Positions 61,591-64,000 of a stretch of DNA of 64,000 nucleotides are shown here, one piece after another; position 1 is the first letter of the stretch; the number at the start of each line of letters is the position of its first letter. The position numbers and the translations under genes were made by a program. A model generated the notes under the pieces. That model was not told where the DNA came from. It saw nothing but the letters and a program-made list of their open reading frames with translations, and made no database searches. The DNA comes from Streptomyces broussonetiae (GTDB taxonomy: Bacteria > Actinomycetota > Actinomycetes > Streptomycetales > Streptomycetaceae): the NCBI RefSeq assembly GCF_009796285.1, contig NZ_CP047020.1, positions 2,294,001-2,358,000 on the forward strand. The letters are read 5' to 3'.

Positions 61591-61762
61591 ATCCCTCACC
61601 CCGCTCAGTTCGCCTGCCGATCGGTGATGATCAGACCCTACAAGCCGGGTCCGACATCGGCCCCGCAGTTTCCACAACGTACGGGGGCCACCTCGATGAT
61701 TCCCGGACGGCGGGATTTCCACCCCGGCCCCCCGGGGCGCCGCCCGCTCCCGCCGGCCCTGC

Positions 61763-63274
61763 TCAGCCCCCCGACAAGACCCTGACCAGGTCTTCCGCCG
61801 TGCGGCAGCGGTCCAGCAGCTCCTTGACGTGATTTCGCGTTCCGCGTAGCGGTTCCAGGGTTGGGACGCGCTGCAACGAGTCCCGGCCGGGGAGGTCGAA
61901 GATGACCGAGTCCCAGCTCGCGGCGGCGACGTCGTCCGCGTACTGCTCCAGGCAGCGGCCGCGGAAGTACGCACGCGTGTCCTCCGGCGGCTTCGTACGG
62001 GCCCGGTCGACCTCGCTCTCGTCCAGCAGCCGCTTCATGCGGCCACGGGCCGCCAGACGGTTGTACAGGCCCTTCTCGGCGCGTACGTCGGCGTACTGGA
62101 GGTCGACCAGGTGCAGTCGCGCGGCGTCCCAGTCGAGGCCGTCACGGCGGCGGTAGCCCTCCATCAGCTCGCGCTTGGCGACCCAGTCCAGCTCTCCGGC
62201 GAGGCTCATCGGGTCGTTCTCCAGGCGGTTCAGGGTGTCCTCCCAGCGGGTGAGGACGTCCTTGGTCTGCTCGTCCGCGTCCGCGCCGTAGCGCTCCTCC
62301 ACGTACTTGCGCGACAGCTCGAAGTACTCCATCTGCAACTGGACCGCGGTGAGTGTGCGGCCGCTGCGGAGGGTGACCAGGCGCTTGAGGCCAGGGTCGT
62401 GGGAGACCTGGTGCAGCGTGCGCACGGGCTGGTCGACCGCCAGGTCCACCGCGATGAAGCCGTCCTCGATCATGGACAGGACCAGGGCGGTCGTGCCCAG
62501 CTTGAGGTACGTCGAGATCTCCGACAGGTTGGCGTCGCCGATGATCACGTGCAGCCGGCGGTACTTCTCGGCGTCCGCGTGCGGCTCGTCCCGTGTGTTG
62601 ATGATCGGGCGCTTGAGCGTCGTCTCGAGGCCCACCTCGACCTCGAAGTAGTCGGCGCGCTGGCTGATCTGGAAGCCGTGCTCGTGCCCGTCCTGGCCGA
62701 TGCCGACGCGGCCCGCTCCGGCGAAGACCTGGCGGGAGACGAAGAAGGGCGTGAGGTGACGCACGATGTCCGAGAAGGGGGTCTCCCGCTTCATCAGGTA
62801 GTTCTCGTGCGTGCCGTAGGAGGCGCCCTTGTTGTCGGTGTTGTTCTTGTAGAGGTGGATCGGCTGGGCACCGGGAAGCTGTGCGGCCCGCTCGGCGGCC
62901 TCGGCCATGATGCGCTCACCGGCCTTGTCCCACAGGACGGCGTCGCGGGGGTTGGTCACCTCGGGGGCGCTGTATTCGGGGTGTGCGTGGTCGACGTACA
63001 GACGCGCGCCATTGGTGAGGATCACGTTGGCGAGGCCGATGTCCTCGTCGGTGAGCTGGCTGGAGTCGGCCGCCTCCCTGGCGAGGTCGAAGCCTCGCGC
63101 GTCGCGCAGCGGGTTCTCCTCCTCGAAGTCCCAGCGGGCCCGGCGGGCCCGGTGCATCGCCGCCGCGTAGGCGTTGACGATCTGGGACGAGGTGAGCATG
63201 GCATTGGCATTGGGGTGGCCGGGGACGGAGATCCCGTACTCCGTCTCGATGCCCATTACTCGCCGTACGGTCAT
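61763..63274 (-). CDS. dop: Pup deamidase/depupylase Dop
   Basis: A 503-residue PafA homologue. It begins [16 protein letters not shown] and shares [39 protein letters not shown] and the acidic [18 protein letters not shown] Dop-typical loop insertion after the first strand ([20 protein letters not shown]) distinguishes it from PafA. It deamidates the Pup C-terminus and removes Pup from substrates. ATG at 63274 has AAGGAGG directly upstream. It lies 172 bases before pup. Confidence 0.97.
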   Translation of the reverse strand: MTVRRVMGIETEYGISVPGHPNANAMLTSSQIVNAYAAAMHRARRARWDFEEENPLRDARGFDLAREAADSSQLTDEDIGLANVILTNGARLYVDHAHPEYSAPEVTNPRDAVLWDKAGERIMAEAAERAAQLPGAQPIHLYKNNTDNKGASYGTHENYLMKRETPFSDIVRHLTPFFVSRQVFAGAGRVGIGQDGHEHGFQISQRADYFEVEVGLETTLKRPIINTRDEPHADAEKYRRLHVIIGDANLSEISTYLKLGTTALVLSMIEDGFIAVDLAVDQPVRTLHQVSHDPGLKRLVTLRSGRTLTAVQLQMEYFELSRKYVEERYGADADEQTKDVLTRWEDTLNRLENDPMSLAGELDWVAKRELMEGYRRRDGLDWDAARLHLVDLQYADVRAEKGLYNRLAARGRMKRLLDESEVDRARTKPPEDTRAYFRGRCLEQYADDVAAASWDSVIFDLPGRDSLQRVPTLEPLRGTRNHVKELLDRCRTAEDLVRVLSGG

Positions 63275-63464
63275 GCGGCCCTCCTTGCCCGGCGGCACCC
63301 TCGGTCGTGGGCGCCGCTCAAGTACCGCTGGCGCTCCGGTGCGTGTGCGGTGCCCGTCCCCGCACTGCGCGACTCGGCGGTAGGAACGAGCCTAGAACGC
63401 CTTTGCGCTGGTGGGGAGATCATTTGCGTCATTGCCTGCTCCGGTCGTGGCCAGAAAAACAGAA

Positions 63465-63497
63465 GGCTGCGGGTACCCGGCGAGGGCACCCGCAGCC
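63465..63497 (-). terminator. Intrinsic terminator after arc
   Basis: A perfect 10-bp stem GGCTGCGGGT / ACCCGCAGCC with inner pairing, followed on the minus strand by TTCTGTTTTTCTGG. It starts 10 bases beyond the arc stop. This is the best T-tract terminator in the window apart from the infC leader one. Confidence 0.85.
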
Positions 63498-63506
63498 GCC
63501 CTGCTC

Positions 63507-64000
63507 TTACAGGTACTGACCGGTGTTCGCCACCGTGTCGATGGAGCGTCCGGTGTCCGCGCCCTGCTTTCCGGTGATGAGGGTACGGATGTACACGATC
63601 CGTTCGCCCTTCTTTCCGGAGATCCGGGCCCAGTCGTCCGGGTTGGTGGTGTTGGGCAGGTCCTCGTTCTCCTTGAACTCGTCCACGCAGGCCTGCAGCA
63701 GGTGGGAGACGCGAAGACCCTTCTGGTTCTTCTCGAGGAAGTCCTTGATCGCCATCTTCTTGGCGCGGCCCACGATGTTCTCGATCATGGCGCCGGAGTT
63801 GAAGTCCTTGAAGTAGAGGACTTCCTTGTCGCCGTTGGCGTAGGTGACCTCCAGGAAGCGGTTCTCCTCGGACTCGGCGTACATGTGCTCGACCGCCGTC
63901 TGGATCATGCTCTGGACGGTCGTCTCCTTGCTGCCGCCGTGCTCGCCGAGGTCGTCGGCGTGCAGCGGGAGGCGCTCGGTGAGGTACTTGCCGAAGATGT
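63507..64000 (-). CDS. arc: Proteasome-associated AAA ATPase Arc/Mpa (3' part)
   Basis: The C-terminal 164 codons of the Pup-recognising AAA unfoldase; the 5' part lies beyond position 64000. Visible are [13 protein letters not shown] at the edge, [40 protein letters not shown] and [20 protein letters not shown] of the small AAA subdomain. It ends TGQYL; the penultimate tyrosine is the residue that in Mpa docks into proteasome alpha-ring pockets. It is the first gene of the arc-dop-pup-prcBA order on the minus strand and is followed by its own terminator. Confidence 0.96.
   Translation of the reverse strand, partial: IFGKYLTERLPLHADDLGEHGGSKETTVQSMIQTAVEHMYAESEENRFLEVTYANGDKEVLYFKDFNSGAMIENIVGRAKKMAIKDFLEKNQKGLRVSHLLQACVDEFKENEDLPNTTNPDDWARISGKKGERIVYIRTLITGKQGADTGRSIDTVANTGQYL

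Overview
The window is a stretch of chromosome from a Streptomyces species. The evidence is very high G+C with strong G/C at third codon positions, frequent GTG and TTG starts, a Pup-proteasome locus, a conservon (rar/cvn9 type) with its cytochrome P450, and a gene order that, from memory and unchecked, matches the S. coelicolor region around pheST, infC-rpmI-rplT, rarABCDE, tatAC and prcBA. It is core chromosome. I see no insertion sequence, prophage, CRISPR array, tRNA or rRNA.

Layout. 1-8.5 kb: a MocR regulator divergent from an EamA exporter, a DUF1918 protein, a GH10-like secreted hydrolase, a 3-hydroxybutyryl-CoA dehydrogenase, a small coiled-coil membrane protein, a Nudix hydrolase, an NsdA-like regulator and a PP2C phosphatase. 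8.7-18 kb: pheS-pheT, an orphan histidine kinase, an SpoU-type RNA methyltransferase, the infC-rpmI-rplT operon behind a structured leader, a DUF1844 protein and an SseB-domain protein. 18-24.7 kb: mostly exported proteins (class A beta-lactamase fold, PAF-acetylhydrolase type, mycosin-like protease overlapping a Pro/Ser-rich membrane protein) and a PLP aldolase/deaminase. 24.9-30.1 kb: a gamma-glutamylation catabolic cluster (SDR, aldehyde dehydrogenase, GlnA4-like synthetase, FadR-type regulator, PuuD-type hydrolase). 30.2-38.9 kb: LysR/TDT transporter pair, a binding-protein fold gene with an XRE-cupin regulator, a glycine betaine ABC transporter, a 5'-3' exonuclease and an iron-box-controlled siderophore-interacting protein. 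39-46.2 kb: a nucleotidase, an acetyltransferase, a pseudouridine synthase and the rarABCDE conservon. 46.6-55.4 kb: helY, tatC, tatA, two small proteins, pafC-pafB and two FKBP prolyl isomerases. 55.5-64 kb: pafA, an MFS transporter divergent from a LacI regulator, then prcA, prcB, pup, dop and the 3' part of arc.

How genes work together. Dop deamidates Pup, PafA ligates it to lysines, Arc unfolds tagged proteins and PrcBA degrades them; PafB and PafC are a linked WYL-regulator pair. In the 25-30 kb cluster the ligase, oxidoreductases and gamma-glutamyl hydrolase form a complete glutamylate-oxidise-hydrolyse route for a small amine, probably ethanolamine. Two near-identical sites in that cluster look like the operators of its FadR-type regulator.

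The least explained signals are non-coding: a hairpin repeat found downstream of three genes with compensatory stem changes, a terminator-containing leader with competing stems before an apparent ATC-started infC, paired operators in several divergent intergenic regions, and a hairpin separating pup from prcBA.
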